The notes: a model not told the origin generated them from the sequence alone. DNA of 37,068 nt from Saccoglossus kowalevskii (GCF_000003605.2 NW_003158733.1:254646-291713), one strand, 5' to 3'; positions 1-11,440 are shown, counted from the stretch's first letter. Program-made: numbers and translations.

Positions 1-1237
1 TATATGTGGTTAAGCCACGATTTAATGTACACTCTTCCCCGCACGATCTTTCAGCGCAGGGCAAAGTTTAGTGGAGTATTATAGCCGGTCACAGTATACT
101 CAATCGTCGAATTTGCGTAATATGCTGAACCATGCTTCCTCTTCATATCATCATATCATTATCGTTTTGTATATTGTGTTGCGTTATACTCAAGCCGTAC
201 ATGCACACATATTGCAAACTTGGAAACTTATAAAAACATTCGAGCATAATAAAGTAATGGAAAATAACAAGTTCAGTGATGCCAAAATTGTTTATATATT
301 ATCTCAAAACTCAAATATCACTATTACTATGGCAACAGAAGGTTATAATATCATGACTACCTCTGGCATATTAACTTAAATATAATCCCCCTCTAGATTT
401 GTACTTTGGTTTCAGAACAAGACGTATTTTTTCGGCTGGAAATAAGGATCAAATTTCACTTCATGAAACATAAATCTATCCGGTATATCTTTATCACAGC
501 CAATCGCCCTGCGCTAAGATGGCATACATATGATCATCTGGGAAGACAGCTTAATATATAGCTATAGTCAGGTTATGGTATAAAGAAGTTATTATCTCCC
601 GGATCTCCGAATATATTAGTACCCAGGGGATGGCCAGCACTGCGCAACTAATAGCATAAGATTGTTATAGGTTTAAGATTACCGAGATATGACAAAGTGT
701 CGATTAGACTGGACTTAATACAATTTGATAATATATAATTGAGGATAATTAACATTCATTCCATAAAATGTCGGTATTCCAGACATTAATGAGTATCTCC
801 ATGACTCACTAACGTACGCCAGGTGACTGTCCTAAATCTAAGTTATTATCAATAGTCATATTATTATTATAATGGTTGATTATTTTGGGTGCAGTGTTTT
901 AGCAATTAATTCACCAGTAAGTATCAGTTGCCATTGCACTTCCGTCATATTTAGTCAGGAAGTTGTATTATAAATGCAGAGATGGTATCCATAGCCGAGT
1001 CTTTTCAATATGTCCTTCTACGTGTGTTTGCGATTGAGAGCTTGTAGTGTGATACTGTGGTTGCTGATATTTATTTCATGGACGCGCTTTCCTAAGTAGC
1101 TTGCGACAGATATTAATCTGCAGGGCTAAAATGAACGAGAGAATCACCGGGTCATCGATATATCTAATTTATAATAATACACTAACTAGCCCTGCTCGCA
1201 TTTACGTCATGAAAATGTAAACACGTTCATACCAGGT
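1..1237. other. AT-rich non-coding stretch
   Basis: I see no gene. The longest frame (71-379, plus strand) opens on GTG; its first ATG is at 121, leaving 86 codons that resemble no family I know and lack a convincing splice or initiation context. A short (ATT)4 run lies near 862. An AP-1-like TGACTCA occurs near 812. Codon content looks random and the stretch contains no notable inverted or direct repeat. Confidence 0.6.
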
Positions 1238-1282
1238 CGGTCGACGGTGGTCGCACCGAGTCGTGTTCAATATAGATTTCAT
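1238..1282 (+). repeat. Solitary terminal-inverted-repeat-like motif related to the 14.4 kb element
   Basis: This short GC-rich island stands out from AT-rich flanks. It contains CGGTGGTCG followed by a segment ending CGTGTTCAATAT. Aligned to the reverse complement of the right end of the element at 14439-14576, I count 8 of 9 matches in the first block and 15 of 19 in the second, separated by a 3-base indel. The left end of that element shares CGGTGGTCG and CGTGTTC. I found no matching inverted partner nearby, so this is either one end of a decayed copy or one end of a longer element whose other end I cannot see. The alignment was done by eye. Confidence 0.5.
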
Positions 1283-2700
1283 GCGACATATACGATATGT
1301 ACAACTTACATAAATTCATAATTCGTTAAAGAAGTCTCAATAACAGAATAGGCTACATACGAACTATTGAAACATGTCGGGGAGGATATGTTAAAACGTC
1401 CTCAAGGCATACACCAATAGATGATAAAAAAACGTATGAGCACATCCTGTTATCTGTGTCGCATTCATGAATTCTATTCACATATCAGCATTTTAACATT
1501 ATTTCCATATTTATTCACAGAACAACAAACATTTTGAATGCTCAGGTGTGTCATTTTTGGGGGGAAATAAAACATGTATTATAATAGTTCGGATGAGAAA
1601 AAAACAATGTTACTTTACCAATTCTGCCTACATAATACATACCCTGGCAAACAATGATTGTAACATGAGAATCATCTTGTGTGTATGACAGAAAGTAAAC
1701 CAATTGAGCCTACAAGTAAATAACATAGAACAACCCAGACTCCATAGATTTCTCAAAATTAAATTATATATTTAATGTAACTTTGGAATATAATTAAAAA
1801 CATATCCATGATGGATATACATTAATGTGAAATTGCAGACTTTTGTAAAAATTGATGAAATTGTTTTCATCTCATTGCTATCATACATTTGCTATCATCA
1901 ATCATAACATAACATAACATAATAACCCATTAAATTTTTATATTTCATCTTTTTGACCATGACAGTGAGCGACGACTCTTACTATTTTTGAACTGGCGGT
2001 TTATTATTATTAATTATCTGTCAGTATTGGGAACCACCGTTGCCAATTCTTAGAATCTGGCTTAGAATCGTCGAGAACCGCAAGCTCATGAAAATTTTAA
2101 AAACAGAAACATAAAGGGTGTGGTTCTTTATCATAAACTACGATATTAATTGAAATGTTCTCAAAATGTTTAATAAATGAACTAATGTGAACTACTACAG
2201 AACGTTGTAATACATTTTAAGTTACATGTTTTTATATATTTAAGGTTTATTCTTGCTTTTTGATGCTTGTTATCGCTTCTACTGAAATAGACGATGCCAC
2301 TATAGAAAGATTTCTGGAAATCCCTGACCTATTTCATGAGCGGCTGCTGTTGAAATTTACATATTTTCTGGTTGAACATTGCACATTGCATTTGTGTGTG
2401 TATACAAACAATGAAGTGATGAGCAGGAAAAAACCTGATAAATGCTTGTCACTTGTTCCATTCCATCACACATCGCCTACTCATCTCAGTCGGTGAGTGG
2501 GGGGAAGTTGCATTCTAGCTTTCAGATCAAAGACATATGTCATTGAGAGAGAAAAACATCGGTCTGACGGTCGAGTGGAACATACGAGAAGTCCTAGAGG
2601 GATTTCCAGAATTCACTACGGGATTTCCTGAAATACCTCGGGTGTTTCTAAGGTGTTATGTCCTCAGTTTGCAGTAATTCTCCCAGATAATTACCACAAA
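1283..2700. other. AT-rich non-coding stretch
   Basis: No gene is visible. The frame at 2260-2496 (78 codons) starts on a non-ATG codon and carries no recognisable motif. A direct duplication of TGCTATCAT occurs at about 1876 and 1890, and CTTAGAATC is repeated near 2048 and 2060. Otherwise the stretch appears unstructured apart from the pentanucleotide run at 1903. Confidence 0.55.
1903..1925. repeat. (CATAA)n microsatellite
   Basis: Four consecutive CATAA units followed by a partial unit. It is short and perfect, typical of replication slippage. No coding context. Confidence 0.85.
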
Positions 2701-2711
2701 ATACAAAAGTT

Positions 2712-2719
2712 TGACGTCA
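2712..2719. promoter_or_regulatory. Full cAMP response element palindrome
   Basis: TGACGTCA matches the full consensus bound by CREB/ATF bZIP dimers. It sits within TTTGACGTCACG. No TATA box or gene start is evident nearby, so function is not implied by this site alone. It is one of six identical octamers in the window. Confidence 0.35.
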
Positions 2720-2815
2720 CGATCGTGGTTTAACTTTTTGTAATCGTCGACTAACTGGCGTCAGATCCCGGCGCTAGTTATTGTCAGTGTTACACAAGTC
2801 CAAAATGGGAAGCCT

Positions 2816-2876
2816 GTTCGTTCGTTCGTTCTTTGTGTACTCATATTGTTTGTGTTTTGTTTGTTTGTTTAGTCAT
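2816..2876. repeat. (GTTC)n and (GTTT)n low-complexity tract
   Basis: Four GTTC units are followed, after a T-rich spacer, by several GTTT units. It is simple sequence with a strong T and G bias on the plus strand. No function can be assigned. Confidence 0.75.
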
Positions 2877-3519
2877 TCCTCTTTGTACATTCGTCCATTC
2901 TTTATTATTCCACTGCAATTAGATGAGTTGTGCAACCAGGCTGTTGGTTGAAATGATCTCGCTATTTTTAGACATGACGACACATGTGACAGTCTGTCAT
3001 GCCGTTAATTAGCCCGTATGATTATAAATGTGTAGACAACCCCTAACAGTCATAGCACACACGCCATTTAATGAATGTTTTACATTACAGATGTACATAA
3101 TTTGTGTATTGCATGTACCTATTCACACGCACATGATGCTGTATAATGTAGTCCTATACATGTATACACGCGACTCTCGTCTATTTTAGTTTTAAGTAAG
3201 CATCTGTAATTTAAACCATATATCACGAAATTTCGCTGGCATTTGCACCATTACACAGACAATTCGAACAACTTCTATGAACTGGTTGAATGATAGCGTA
3301 GCTGGATAATTCAACGTCCTGGAGCAGACTGATTTATTTTAATATAATACATGCTTATTTTGTGGTTTGATAAAACACTCTTTAAGTTATCTTATTCTTA
3401 CATTAATCATCGGTACCGTGTAAGTAAGAAACATATTGTGTCGAGATAAGAGAAAATTGCATTTTGAGTCACACTCACTTGTTCCACCAACATGTACAGA
3501 CCATTACAAGGAGGGTCTC

Positions 3520-3549
3520 GCAATTCATGTCATTGCAATTCATGTCATT
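3520..3549 (+). repeat. Perfect 15-bp tandem duplication
   Basis: The unit GCAATTCATGTCATT occurs twice with no intervening base. The two copies are identical, so the duplication is probably recent. The unit length is a multiple of three, so the overlapping frame at 3464-3733 is not broken, but that frame has no recognisable product. Confidence 0.9.
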
Positions 3550-3878
3550 ACAGCCTTTAAACATTTTTTTCTTCTACACTAATATTACAATGGATAAAAT
3601 GTTTTTAGATGTACAGAACAACATACGGGATGTATTGACTGGGAGAATTACGTTGTTACATAGAGCTACCGTGACGGTTATAAATAGACGGTTCGTTCAG
3701 CATACAATTCCAAGGGTCAGCGAATATCAATAAATGTTCCGGTTTAAATTTGAACGTCTAACAATCACGACAATGTATTTGATATATCAACCGACAAAGC
3801 TAACACATAAAGCGTAGATGAAGCTAATGCTGCCACCAAGTGAACAGTTGTGTGAACGGTGATTGAGTGAGTGGGAGG

Positions 3879-3888
3879 GTCACGTGAC
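3879..3888. promoter_or_regulatory. Extended palindromic E-box GTCACGTGAC
   Basis: The 10-bp perfect palindrome equals the extended CACGTG site preferred by USF and MITF/TFE bHLH-zip factors (the CLEAR-type sequence in vertebrates). No nearby promoter features were recognised, so this is a candidate binding site only. Confidence 0.35.
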
Positions 3889-6463
3889 TATCGACAACAA
3901 CCTTATTCGCACACAATACTTTGAATATTATTGGCGTATTTTTACAAAGTCGGAGAAGCAGGCTGTGTTCCAATTCGCTTCAGTCAGTGTTTCTTCGACC
4001 TGTCTACAGAACCATACGCCGAACAACGGAATGGTCAATATAACTGAGGTAAAAATATAGTTTATATTTATTGTTTGAAAATTGAAACATCGAAACAGCG
4101 CTGGTGACATTTGCATTGATATGATAGTGTGAACAAATAACTCAAAGCAGTTATACAGCAACTTTGTATGTGTGTGAATACAGTAATAATATAATGTGTG
4201 TAAAACTACAACGAGGAAATAACTGTCTAGATGAGCTGTCGATAGAAGGCGATCTTTGCTTTGCTTTGTTTAGTGTCACATGATACATGATACTCGATGG
4301 TGTGGATATCGTAAGGACAGGGTAAGGATATCGAGCTATGATATAGGTTTATTTACAGGCAAAATATTAGATTCGTAATAGCCCAAATTGTAGTGTTTTA
4401 TATACGTCATTTATCTAGGTTGTTTGACATGGATTCATAGATCCTCTTGCGTATTCTCATAGAACGTGCAATTCTTAATTTAATAAGTCACCGGTTAAAT
4501 AGTGGTTTATTTCGCCGAACCCATCCCCTGCATTCCCGGGTTCTGCAGGTGTTAAATACTAGCAAGGGGTCGATCCGTATGTTGGGTGAGTGTGTCACAG
4601 ACTCAATTGGGAGTTCAGTTGGAATGGGCAATATTAATGACAAAATATGAACATATATGTTGATACCATATATGTAAAAGTTTATATATGAATATTAATC
4701 AGATAAATTGTTAATCTTGAAAAAGGTTCATGAGATATCAAGACATAGTCAAATCTACTGTGATATGATTACCACCCGTGCAATTCTTTTATTAATACGC
4801 ACATAATCGTTTGCCCGTCTTGTCTAAATGTTGTTTACACCGGTACAGTATGTATTTAGCGACTGAATCAGTCGGTTGCCGACACGGCATTTACGGCAAT
4901 TAATAGAAAATAATAAGCCCGGCAGGACATCGTGTGAGAACTAATTTACTTTTTTCTAAGTAGATAATGAAATCAAAATGAAATAATTTGTATTTAGTAA
5001 ACAGATGAAAGCTTTTTTTATGTTACGTTTTGACAGTGTCGATTCAATGACACAACATATTCAATTCGTTGGCGGTGTCGCATGAGATATTTTTCGCTAT
5101 TATATTTTATGTGATAAATTAGGCCGATTTTGACGCACGTACCGCAGCATCCCAAATATTCAAAAGTGTTATTTCTGAACTAAGCAAACTCATTAGTATA
5201 AAACAAACTAACTAGGTATCATTGCAATTCTCAATTACAAGTTTGTATTTCCAAGTTCATTGCCAGGTCGCCTAAGTCACTTGGGTCAGCCTTCAAGATT
5301 TAACTAATTTATATTTTGTTTTATATCATGTTTATTGCCATGGTTATGTTTACTCACATTGAGCCTATGTATACATTAGTGAGTTTGTTGCGTGTATACG
5401 AAAGATTGAAATAGTGTGGATGTTTTTTTTCATTGCGTATGTAATTCACCGTACAATTCAGTTGAAAAAAAAAATGGAGTCTGTGTCGTCACTGGATATA
5501 TGGCTATTCCATTTATGGGCATGTTATAACTTCAAGTCATGTGTTATTTTTAGTAGAATAATCATTAACAATTGACATTTCTGATCTTTGACTGAACTTT
5601 TCAAACGCGGTTACATCTATAATACAGAATGTGTTTATTCAAACCAAACTCACCAGCAGGAAATTATTGGCGGGAAATTATAGCGGTCGAAAGTTTAAAA
5701 CTTATTCGGTTTACACGTAGTGTATGAATAGGTTTTGTACTATTTTGAGATAGAGAACCTTTTAGTGTAAAAACAGAAGCATACATATAAGCGATCTAAC
5801 AGGGGTTGTTGAGAGGTTCAGCAATTATATAATTATAACTGTTGTACGATGTACGATGGTGGCATGTTACCATTGACAAACGTGAATCTAAGACATTCCG
5901 TTAAACGTCAGTGTTAAACGCCGGTATTTGTGTACCCGAAATAGACCAAACTGCGTGTCCCTTGAGTTCATTCTGTGGGGTGTATATACACTAATAAAAC
6001 ATCTGTTGCTTTCCGCATAGCCTATGAGTATCATCTGCCACACATGTGAATTTGCTAGCCTTAGTAAGTTTATAGATTACTGCTTCTTTATGACACAGTT
6101 TGCCAAAGTATATAACAGTCGCAACACCCGGTATTGTGAATACTCTGTTACCATGGCAATGGGTATTGTAGTTTGGAATAAAGTTATTTGCGTTAAATAC
6201 TTCAATTAGAGAATAGACTTGCAAGTTAATAACAATACAGTATTTTCTATAATGTATGCTTTTAATAGTTTATTAGTGTATTCTATAGATAGTTCTGCAG
6301 GGCAGTAGGATTAATGAAATAATTTCATAAAAGTAATTAGTGAGTTACTTTCTATTTCCTTACTGACCTCGGTACATGATTGTATTGTATGGCTGCTTAG
6401 ATGGAAGACACTTCAGCAATTCCATTTCAACAAATCGATGATTAAATAGATTTGTCCCACTCT
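3889..6463. other. AT-rich non-coding stretch with minor repeats
   Basis: No gene is recognised. Frames of 60-77 codons at 3863-4060 and 3928-4161, and again at 5991-6224 and 6024-6209, occur as overlapping opposite-strand pairs, as expected of AT-rich chance frames. Small repeats include GGATATCG twice near 4303 and 4326, GGAAATTAT twice near 5660 and 5675, GTTAAACG twice near 5900, and a run of ten A at 5465-5474. A 15-bp near-palindrome at 4860-4874 is listed separately. Confidence 0.55.
4860..4874. repeat. 15-bp palindrome CGACTGAATCAGTCG
   Basis: Two perfect 7-base arms (CGACTGA and TCAGTCG) flank one central base. The arms are relatively GC-rich for this region. It could be a dimeric protein-binding site or chance; nothing around it decides between them. 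Confidence 0.5.
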
Positions 6464-6475
6464 ACCTCGCGAGGT
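6464..6475. repeat. 12-bp perfect palindrome ACCTCGCGAGGT
   Basis: This perfect palindrome contains two overlapping CpG dinucleotides (CGCG). It resembles the TCTCGCGAGA element known from TATA-less vertebrate promoters only in its core CTCGCGAG. No gene start is visible beside it. Confidence 0.5.
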
Positions 6476-6605
6476 GTGATGGTTTACAACATTTTCACTC
6501 AGTCATGCACAGTTGAGATGTGGCCTTTACGGCATGTCTGGTTAGATGTTATATGTTGCTGATAAAATCGGTTGCGTTGGCTCATCATATAATTCAGGGG
6601 TACCA

Positions 6606-6617
6606 GCTGGCGCCAGC
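6606..6617. repeat. 12-bp perfect palindrome GCTGGCGCCAGC
   Basis: This perfect GC-rich palindrome lies about 130 bp from the one at 6464. It falls inside a 77-codon minus-strand frame (6499-6732) that I do not regard as a gene. Its role is unknown. Confidence 0.5.
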
Positions 6618-6879
6618 AAGAAGGAGTAAACCGCTGTAGTGTGAAACAAATGTGGTTATATTCATTGAACAATATGGCATTGTTACTGAAATGTTCAAAT
6701 TTATCGGAGATTCTAACAGACTCAAGGAACATGAATAAATGTATGACATAGACACATAAGAAGCTTAAATGAATTGTAGATAGTGTGGGCGGCTTTGTAA
6801 TGGTTCAATTAGAAAAGCGTCTAATACCGTCTTTGTGAATATCAATATAAATTACAGTTACATCACTAACATATGAACG

Positions 6880-6935
6880 TGCAACACGAGATTCGAACTG
6901 ACGACCACAATCACCAATGGTCTCTAAGCCACGCC
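6880..6935 (-). mobile_element. tRNA-derived SINE-like head fragment
   Basis: Read on the minus strand, the segment begins GGCGTGGCTTAGAGACC and reaches GGTCGTCAGTTCGAATC. The first part resembles a pol III A box (TGGCNNAG) and the second contains a B box (GTTCGAATC at 6890-6898 on the complement). Both are arranged as in the tRNA-related 5' region of many invertebrate SINEs. The A-to-B spacing is about 33 bases, roughly 10 shorter than in a tRNA, consistent with a small internal deletion. The T-stem pairs poorly, so this is not a functional tRNA. I could not identify the SINE body or its tail to the left of 6880. Confidence 0.4.
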
Positions 6936-7129
6936 TCAAAATAGCGTGTAATATACATATGGCCTACAGTGACTCGACAACATGCGCATGCCGAGTCTCT
7001 GACGTCACAAACGAATATATTCATGCACACATGCAAAGCCAAATAATTCATGGTCAGAACGACTTACTCTGTTACGATTGCCCTCGGGGACAATTCTGTA
7101 CACCAGAAGCGACAAACCCCTGTCAATAA
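6917..7129 (+). other. Short open frame with a cysteine-rich C-terminus (doubtful coding)
   Basis: This 70-codon ATG-initiated frame ends with CYDCPRGQFCTPEATNPC followed by one residue and a stop. The spacing C-x2-C-x4-C-x7-C with a central PxGxxC is reminiscent of the GCC2/GCC3 (ephrin-receptor-like) repeats of secreted and receptor proteins. Two further cysteines (ACAC context, codons around 22-24) lie upstream. AATAAA overlaps the stop codon and recurs about 20 bases later, so it could be the end of a terminal exon. Against this, the start overlaps the SINE-like head, no good splice acceptor precedes the cysteine motif, and the frame is short. I judge coding unlikely but worth a protein search. 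Confidence 0.15.
7000..7007. promoter_or_regulatory. Full CRE palindrome beside an NRF1-like motif
   Basis: TGACGTCA lies 15 bases downstream of ATGCGCATGC (about 6982), which resembles the NRF1 palindrome GCGCATGCGC. Together they form a small CpG-containing patch inside an otherwise AT-rich stretch. No transcript start can be shown. Confidence 0.3.
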
Positions 7130-9820
7130 AACTAATATATAAACTAATAAAAATCAACATTGAGTATTCTAGGGCGTTGCATAAATTACTCCTCGACTGT
7201 TTACGATATCCATTTCAAGGTAAATGGGAGATATGTGTTTAAATTTACCAATTTGTGCAGTGCCACGAAAGTAATCTATATTTGGCATATTTAAATTACT
7301 GTAAAACATATTAAAATATATTTATCGACGTTTTATAAAATGCTATGTACATATAACTGGAGAAATATACATATTCAGATGATGATAACAAGTTCAAACA
7401 TTTTACTTCTTCTTGGGTTATTGTGAGAGTGCAAGTGAAATTGACATGATTACAACCAAACGTCACTAATGTATACAATTTGAAAATTAATGCAACTTAG
7501 AAAATGTGAGTGGTATTATGTGGATAACTTATTCGCATAAACGGTTCTTCTATTTTTAAATACTCTAAATGGCAAGCCGTCGTTGCTTAGCAACATTCCC
7601 TAGCCACAAAAATCGGGCTGTCATTAATTTTAAAGTGACGCTAAAATAATGATATTCAGCAATTGTCTCCGTAAATGACAGTTAATAAAAACCCATCTGC
7701 TACTATTTTAGTTATATTTATTTATTTCATTAGTTAGTATCATTGGTTCAATGGATTTAATCACTGAAATATTCATGAGAAGAAGGTGAATTACATCCAG
7801 AGTGGGTACGTGAAGAACGCCACTTCCATGCAGTTTGCTGAATGAAACACTTCAATATAGAATATTACAACAATTTATTACCCCACATTAGTAGACAGAA
7901 CATATAAGTGGATGATGATACTGATAAATTGTTCGTCTTCACGCGTAAAATGCAGTAGAAAATATCGTCGCGCTACGAGATAAATTGTAAATGTAGACAA
8001 TTTCTTGATCAGCATTGGGAGATATTTTATGCGCTAACTTGCAATTAGAATCAAACACATTCTCCGATATTTTCGTCTTCCGTAAAATCTAATAGATTAA
8101 TTTTCTTATAAACTATAAATTCACTGTGCGTTCAAATGATGGTATTATGTTTCTATGTAAAAGAGAGAATGGTTGACTTGAAATTTATTGTTTTGTTTCC
8201 AGACGTTTTCAAATGGTTGCTAGTGATATTCTTGACTACGTTGCACAATAACATCTTACGTTTAACAGTAGAGATAATGAGTCAAAAATAGGTTTGAAAA
8301 TTGTAATTAAACGAATGGATGTTATGACAATCAATCGCACTGCGGAATGACATTGTCAATATACACATTAATCAGTCTAATGGACAGTTATTATAGAGCA
8401 TATGAGTTGAATCGCCGACAAATCCATCACATAATTACATTGACAATTCATTATATGTTGGAGAGTAATTATTATCTAATTCAAACATTGTCGTCTGCGT
8501 TTTTAGAAAAAAAGTGTGATATCAAACTTTGATCCTTTGACAATTTTTAATTGAGCAATCGTAATCTGTATGAAAAACAGATGGGACGTTTTTCAAAGTA
8601 TACATCAGGCAATTGTATGTTTTATATTTAAGTGGCGTGAATACGCTCTAGGCTCTAGTTGGAATGTGTGTATTCCTAAACATGGTTATTGTTATACTGC
8701 GTGTTGTCCTGATGTGTTTCTGTGCGCGTCGAACTGTTAAATTCTCCCATTTGATATATCTTGGAGAGGGGCAATCAAGCACTGCGATGAAGGTATTATT
8801 GTCATGTACACTGGTCGAAACCTCACCACAAACCTGTGTTGGTAATACATATGACGCTTCTTCCCCAAAATGTATCTGTGTTATATACAAATATCAGACT
8901 GCGTTGTGATTAATATATGTACATGATGGATCTGTTAATTCTAATTAAGCTGATTCACGTTAAGTATTCAATCTGCGTCGACATTTGAAATAACATTTGG
9001 AAGTTAAATGGCGCTAGGGTATATTTGTTTTACCGGGAAGTAAAAAGGGTGATTTAATCGTGTGATCTCCTACTATCTACTGTAAAATAATTAATGGTTT
9101 GAATTGAATTTTAAGATTTTGAGCAGACAAGAAATTATTTCTCGCATGCTTGCCTTCGTCAAACTTTCTGTAAAGTTTTGTTTTGTCGGCGATGCATCAA
9201 GTATTAGCCTAGTTATCTCACGGATGCTCCCCTCTGAGCATGCGATAGTGATGGGAATGATTGCAACTTCCAAATAGCTCGTGTCAATCAACAATTTAAT
9301 TTCTGACCCATAAATGTCATCGATATATTGAAACTAATTCCTTATTAAATTTGACATGGTCTGTTTCATTTCATATATGTGACCTTGCAAGCAAAGCTAT
9401 CACGTTATTAAATTAAACATGTCCGTTAAAAGAGATCCCACTGAAAAATTTGGACACAAAAAAGTCATTCGTATTCATCAATCGTACGAGAGTGTTTGAT
9501 CTATAGCGAAGATTAGAGAATTAGAGTGCTAAGCCATTTAAAGTATTTAGGTATCTGCCGTCGATTGATTAATTTGTAATGATCTGTACTCACTTACACC
9601 GGGGTGTTAAGCAGCGACATATGCCATTAAACACGTCGTACTGTACACATTATTTGTTAGGACTTTTAACGACGTGAATGTTAAGCAGGGGCTTACGTGA
9701 TAACATGCAACGGTATTAGCTCTCAGTGTATTTATATACGATCAGGGAAACATGTGCGTTCTATTCTCACCCATAAAGAGTGATGCAATTCACTTCAGTT
9801 ATACGTTGTATGGCGCAGCT
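7130..9820. other. AT-rich non-coding stretch
   Basis: No gene is recognised. The longest frames, 8664-8909 plus (81 codons) and 8648-8890 minus (80 codons), are antisense to each other and neither shows a family motif. GTTAAGCAG is repeated near 9605 and 9679, and CACGTCGT with its complement ACGACGTG flanks the interval between them; this is a weak inverted arrangement. Confidence 0.55.
7582..7594. promoter_or_regulatory. RFX-type palindrome GTTGCTTAGCAAC
   Basis: Two perfect GTTGC/GCAAC half sites with a 3-base spacer match the imperfect-palindrome class bound by RFX factors (EF-C type sites such as GTTGCTCGGCAAC). In animals RFX sites often mark ciliary gene promoters, but no adjacent gene is visible here. 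Confidence 0.35.
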
Positions 9821-9895
9821 ACAACACAAATTTGCACGAAATGTGTTGTGTGTACATCTAACGCGAATAACACCACACAGCGTTATTCGAGTTAG
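9821..9895. repeat. Cluster of adjacent hairpins
   Basis: Two inverted repeats lie side by side. ACAACACA (9821-9828) pairs with TGTGTTGT (9842-9849) across a 13-base loop. A second stem runs from 9858-9871 to 9882-9895: 14 base pairs with one mismatch and a 10-base loop. Just upstream, GTTGTA and TACAAC form a weaker 6-bp stem sharing bases with the first. Paired stems packed into 75 bases could reflect a decayed foldback element or a structured RNA; I see no further evidence for either. Confidence 0.6.
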
Positions 9896-9910
9896 GCACA
9901 ATATTGCGTC

Positions 9911-9918
9911 TGACGTCA
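9911..9918. promoter_or_regulatory. Full CRE palindrome
   Basis: TGACGTCA sits 16 bases downstream of the hairpin cluster, in the context GTCTGACGTCATATTT. It is a candidate bZIP site only. Confidence 0.3.
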
Positions 9919-10443
9919 TATTTGGAATAGTTTATCATGTGCGGAGGATATAGTAATTACATATCACCCCCACATGACAACTTTTTAGCCAATCACGATA
10001 TATAAAGTTGTTGATTTCTGTATGTTATCTTCATATTTGTATTCTATGATGACGAGTCTGTATTAGAAGGTTGGTGTGTCCTGTCATAGGCGTTATTATA
10101 GTGACAATTCTACACATTGCATTAAAACTAGAAATAATCAACACCAACCATTGGCAACTAATAACAATCGATTGGACGGTTTTGATAAAATGTGAATAAA
10201 TAAAGGGAAGAATATGCAAGATATCCAAATAACTTTGAGTTTGAAAAGGACGCAGCTCCGGTTTATTCGAGACGCCATTTTGATTCCAAAGTGAAATAGC
10301 TCGTTTATGATAAAACATCTTCAGAAATGGTATTCAATGATAGTAGTCATTTTCTGGCAATAAACGTGAAACTTTTTACGTTTTTGTCAAGTCATTTTAA
10401 GGAGGGGCTATACCCGATTCTTACGTTGCATCGTCTTAAATTA

Positions 10444-10513
10444 CGTGTAAACTAATAACTCGACGTCCCACAATGCAACGCCCTATGTCTACGTCAGTTC
10501 TATTTTTATTAAA
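10444..10513 (+). repeat. Possible third, more diverged member of the 11.4/11.7 kb repeat
   Basis: CTCGACGTCC followed by a downstream CTATTTTTATTAAA recalls the order CTCGACGTCC then CTATTTTTAGTAAA in the copy at 11441. The stretch between the two landmarks aligns poorly. The resemblance is suggestive only. Confidence 0.3.
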
Positions 10514-10985
10514 CCCAAATTAAAGCGATAAATTATTCAGCTGTTATTGATATTAACATATGTTTATATTATTTCAACATTATTATATAACATTATAATG
10601 ATTATATTGATTTTGTTTAGGGTATTTAACCAATTATATAGGATATTATTTAACTATTATTTCACCATTTGTTTAAATAAATCACCATTATTACTTCATT
10701 ATTTCGCCATAAATGCGTATTGTTTACATTATTCCTTCGTCATCGTTACATTAATTGATCATGACTAAATTCCCATAATATTTGACGCCATCATCATTAG
10801 ACAGTAAATGATTTCGCAGCAGCGAATATAATAATGTAATTCGAGGATTAGTGAAAAGTATTTATACAAAGAAGTTACATAGTATAAACAGAGTTTATAA
10901 TAATTTTGTTGTCGAACTACTTGAATGTTTCTATAATCGTAATCTATTATGAGTATTTTTTGTATCATCCACGAATGACAATATA

Positions 10986-10996
10986 CCCCCCCCCCC
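10986..10996. repeat. Poly-C run (11)
   Basis: Eleven consecutive C on the plus strand within AT-rich DNA. Such runs are slippage-prone and the copy number may be a sequencing estimate. Confidence 0.85.
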
Positions 10997-11128
10997 GAAT
11001 TCACTGTCGGTTCACTGTCCATGTTGAATGTGAACGTATTTTGTTATATTCGGGATTTTTTAGCCATCATTGTCAAACATACAGTTAGAGGTAGGTTGGT
11101 AGTTTGGTAGTTTGTTAGTTCGTGATAT

Positions 11129-11138
11129 CCCCCCCCCC
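11129..11138. repeat. Poly-C run (10)
   Basis: Ten consecutive C, about 140 bp from the previous run and in the same orientation. The AGTTTGGTAGTTTG tandem motif lies just upstream near 11101. Confidence 0.85.
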
Positions 11139-11440
11139 ACATCTGCCGCTATGCTTGAGACTATTCCCATCACCAGTTCCAGGTTTAGGTACAATACAAT
11201 GACGTGAAATATACATAATGTAATAACGTTGAAATCATGCATAACCATGGCCAAATAATGACATGATAACGATAAAAATAAAAGACAGGACATAAGAATG
11301 AAATAATGATGTAATAATGGTGAAATAATGCCATAACTGTGATGAAATGTTTTATACATAATAAAACAATAATCACACCCACAGCAAATTGACAGAAATT
11401 AATTTATCTCTGAATTCTTGCTTTTTTTATTCTAAGCCTC

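Larger units (their letters stand above)
10682..11323. repeat. Inverted pair of degenerate ATT-rich repeats
   Basis: The 24 bases at 10682-10705 match the reverse complement of 11300-11323 with one mismatch. Both arms are embedded in degenerate ATTATT(T/A)C low-complexity sequence, and further partial copies occur near 10659 on the left. The match does not extend, so convergence of simple sequence is more likely than a transposon end. Two poly-C runs lie between the arms. All frames in this interval (up to 99 codons) are low-complexity and I do not call them. Confidence 0.5.

Noticed and set aside
8648..8909. 80- and 81-codon frames on opposite strands
   Set aside because: They overlap almost completely, neither has a family motif, and at most one could be real.
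10682..11323. Inverted repeat as transposon ends
   Set aside because: Both arms lie within ATT-rich low-complexity sequence, the match stops at 24 bp, and there is no target duplication.
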